Source: Bacteroidales bacterium | GTDB lineage: Bacteria > Bacteroidota > Bacteroidia > Bacteroidales > UBA7960 | NCBI GenBank assembly: GCA_007130545.1 | Contig: SLSG01000243.1 | Coordinates: 1 to 8,708 of the forward strand | Length of the DNA stretch: 8,708 nt | Direction of reading: 5' to 3' | In this document: positions 7,546 to 8,708 of the stretch, one piece after another | Layout of the letters: each line of letters starts with the position of its first letter | Position numbering within the stretch: position 1 is the stretch's first letter | The notes under the pieces: model-generated | What the model was told of the DNA's origin: nothing | The model's input: the letters and a program-made list of their open reading frames with translations, nothing else | Database searches by the model: none | Program-made: the position numbers and the translations under genes

Positions 7546-7577
7546 TTTCCATTAACCGGCAATCCTTGCTATATTTG
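7546..7577 (+). promoter_or_regulatory. Candidate promoter for cysQ
   Basis: TATATTTG at 7570-7577 is a perfect match to the Bacteroidota -7 consensus TAnnTTTG. Twenty bases upstream is TTTC (7546-7549), one base off the -33 TTTG, in the same layout as the gyrB promoter. Only six bases separate the -7 box from the ATG at 7584, so the message should be leaderless or have just a few leader bases. The TTG at 7566, which extends the reading frame upstream, lies before this box and would not be in the transcript. Confidence 0.6.
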
Positions 7578-7583
7578 TTTCCC

Positions 7584-8408
7584 ATGCCTGACACATTAAA
7601 ACATATTGCAATCCAGGCAGCCCTGGAAGCCGGGCAGGCCATCATGCAGGTGTACCGCTCCCCCGTTGAGGTAATCAGCAAGCCGGACGGATCTCCCGTA
7701 ACCCTGGCCGACAGAAGGGCCAACCAAATCATCCTGGATCACTTAAAAAGCACCCCTTACCCGGTCATTAGCGAAGAGACGCCGCAGGAAGCTTTTTCAA
7801 AAAGAAAATCATGGGAGAGGGTCTGGTTGGTAGATCCGCTGGATGGGACCAGGGAGTTCCTTTCGGGCAGCGGCGAGTTCACCGTCAATATCGCATTGGT
7901 TGAGAATGGCCAGCCTGTCCTGGGAGTTATATTTGCACCGGTATCCGGCAAGCTGTGGAGCGGGATGAACGGATACGGGAGCAAACACGGAGACGGGAGC
8001 ACTTACGGAGACGGGAGCAAACAACAAAAAGCGGGCGTATCTCCCGGCAGCGTCGTCATCGGGGCCAGCCGCTCACACCAGGAGCCCAAAACCCGGGACC
8101 TGATTGAAAAGATTGCTGAACTTTACGGAGGTGCGGAGATCAGGGCCGTAGGCAGTTCGCTGAAGTTTTGCGAGATGGCCGACGGCCGGATGAACATTTA
8201 TCCCCGCTGTACATCCATTTATGAATGGGATACGGCAGCCGGACATGCCATCCTGCTTGCGGCCGGAGGGGAAGTCTATAGCCTGGAAGACCACAAACCC
8301 CTGATCTATAACAAAGAAAATCTTCAAAATCCGCCTTTCATCGCCTTTGGCTCCCCATCCGATTCAGACCAGTTTTTTGCGGAATTTCCGCTTCAGGTAA
8401 GGATATGA
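7584..8408 (+). CDS. cysQ: 3'(2'),5'-bisphosphate nucleotidase, CysQ type
   Basis: This is a 274-residue member of the lithium-sensitive Mg-dependent inositol monophosphatase/FIG superfamily. CysQ hydrolyses 3'-phosphoadenosine 5'-phosphate (PAP), a by-product of sulfate assimilation and sulfonation, to AMP and phosphate. The metal-site motifs are present in order: SEE (63-65), WLVDPLDGTREF (81-92, with Asp84, Asp87 and Thr89) and WDTAAGHAIL (215-224, with Asp216). Length is normal. ATG at 7584 is preferred over the in-frame TTG at 7566, which lies within the promoter and would add six residues. Residues 130-147 consist of three GxGSxx units encoded by an 18-bp repeat, in the variable loop before VVIGASRSH. 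The 3' end overlaps the convergent transporter gene by 45 bp. An inositol-1-phosphatase role is less likely given the DPLDGTREF form of the motif. No sulfate-assimilation genes are visible nearby. Confidence 0.9.
   Translation: MPDTLKHIAIQAALEAGQAIMQVYRSPVEVISKPDGSPVTLADRRANQIILDHLKSTPYPVISEETPQEAFSKRKSWERVWLVDPLDGTREFLSGSGEFTVNIALVENGQPVLGVIFAPVSGKLWSGMNGYGSKHGDGSTYGDGSKQQKAGVSPGSVVIGASRSHQEPKTRDLIEKIAELYGGAEIRAVGSSLKFCEMADGRMNIYPRCTSIYEWDTAAGHAILLAAGGEVYSLEDHKPLIYNKENLQNPPFIAFGSPSDSDQFFAEFPLQVRI
7971..8024 (+). repeat. Three in-frame 18-bp tandem repeats inside cysQ
   Basis: The units are 7971-7988 (GGATACGGGAGCAAACAC), 7989-8006 (GGAGACGGGAGCACTTAC) and 8007-8024 (GGAGACGGGAGCAAACAA). Units 1 and 3 match at 16 of 18 positions; unit 2 matches each of the others at 14 of 18. 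They encode GYGSKH, GDGSTY and GDGSKQ (residues 130-147). The unit length keeps the frame, so copy-number change would lengthen or shorten the loop without breaking the protein. Confidence 0.9.
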
Positions 8409-8708
8409 AAGCACGGAAGCGAGAATGATGAGCGTCCCGAGATAGAAGCCTCCCGACATGCGCTCTGCTTCCGGGAAAAAGAGCAGCGCCAGCAGAATCC
8501 CGTACACCGGCTCCAGGTTGATGGCCAGAATTACCGTATAGGCCGACAGCTGCTTCATGATGTGGACGATGGCCGTAAAAGCGTATGAGGTACATAGAAA
8601 TCCCAGGAGCAACAAGTAAAATAAGTCATTGCCAGAAACCGCAGGCAAGCCCGACCCGAAACCGCCTGAAACAAGAAGGAAAGCCGTAATGAAGGCAAAT
8701 CCCCCGAC
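8364..8708 (-). CDS. EamA/DMT-family transporter, C-terminal part (5' end beyond window)
   Basis: The last 114 residues of an inner-membrane permease of the drug/metabolite transporter superfamily are present. The frame stays open to the right edge with no start codon demanded within the window; a TTG at 8646-8648 is just an internal Leu codon. Four hydrophobic segments are visible, at about 1-17, 29-51, 56-78 and 86-105 of the visible part, followed by a basic tail (KRKFRKK) that should lie in the cytoplasm. The stretch INLEPVYGILLALLFFPE (63-80) followed by SGGFYLGTLIIL (85-96) is characteristic of the second EamA repeat. The substrate cannot be told from the sequence; family members export amino acids, nucleosides or other small metabolites. 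The gene converges on cysQ and overlaps it by 45 bp, with no room for a terminator between them. Confidence 0.88.
   Translation of the reverse strand, partial: VGGFAFITAFLLVSGGFGSGLPAVSGNDLFYLLLLGFLCTSYAFTAIVHIMKQLSAYTVILAINLEPVYGILLALLFFPEAERMSGGFYLGTLIILASVLSYPYLKRKFRKKLV

Noticed and set aside
7566..7583. TTG start giving a 280-residue CysQ
   Set aside because: The TTG lies before the -7 box at 7570-7577 and so would not be transcribed from that promoter. The six added residues (MLYLFP) are simply the translated promoter.

Overview
The window looks like ordinary chromosomal DNA of a Bacteroidota bacterium, with GC a little above 50% by eye. Four things point there. The promoters read as TTTG-N19/20-TAnnTTTG rather than the sigma70 form. 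GyrB is short (655 aa) and closely Bacteroidota-like. All three exported proteins seem to carry Gln at +1 after the signal peptidase site (the Bacteroidetes 'Q-rule'). A giant periplasmic TPR protein sits next to a small outer-membrane barrel. I see no RNA gene, insertion sequence, phage gene or CRISPR array.

Layout: (1) 1-63, the probable last codons of an upstream gene whose TGA overlaps the next ATG (ATGA). (2) 60-4875, a two-gene plus-strand envelope unit: a 1021-aa secreted TPR solenoid and, 13 bases later, a 578-aa outer-membrane beta-barrel with a TonB-box-like N-terminus but no plug. (3) 4890-6914, gyrB with its own promoter. (4) 6911-7486, minus strand, a secreted thiol glutathione peroxidase that meets gyrB tail to tail in a 4-base stop overlap. 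(5) 7487-7583, a divergent promoter region with two candidate promoters and a 22-bp dyad. (6) 7584-8408, a CysQ-type phosphatase with an in-frame 18-bp triplicate repeat. (7) 8364-8708, minus strand, the 3' part of an EamA/DMT-family transporter, overlapping cysQ tail to tail by 45 bp.

The genes do not form one pathway. The TPR/barrel pair probably works together at the outer membrane. gyrB is housekeeping. The peroxidase and the PAP phosphatase are divergently transcribed from a shared 97-bp region, so co-regulation in response to redox or sulfur state is possible but unproven. The least explained parts are the TPR/barrel module, the dyad between the divergent promoters, and the repeat inside cysQ.
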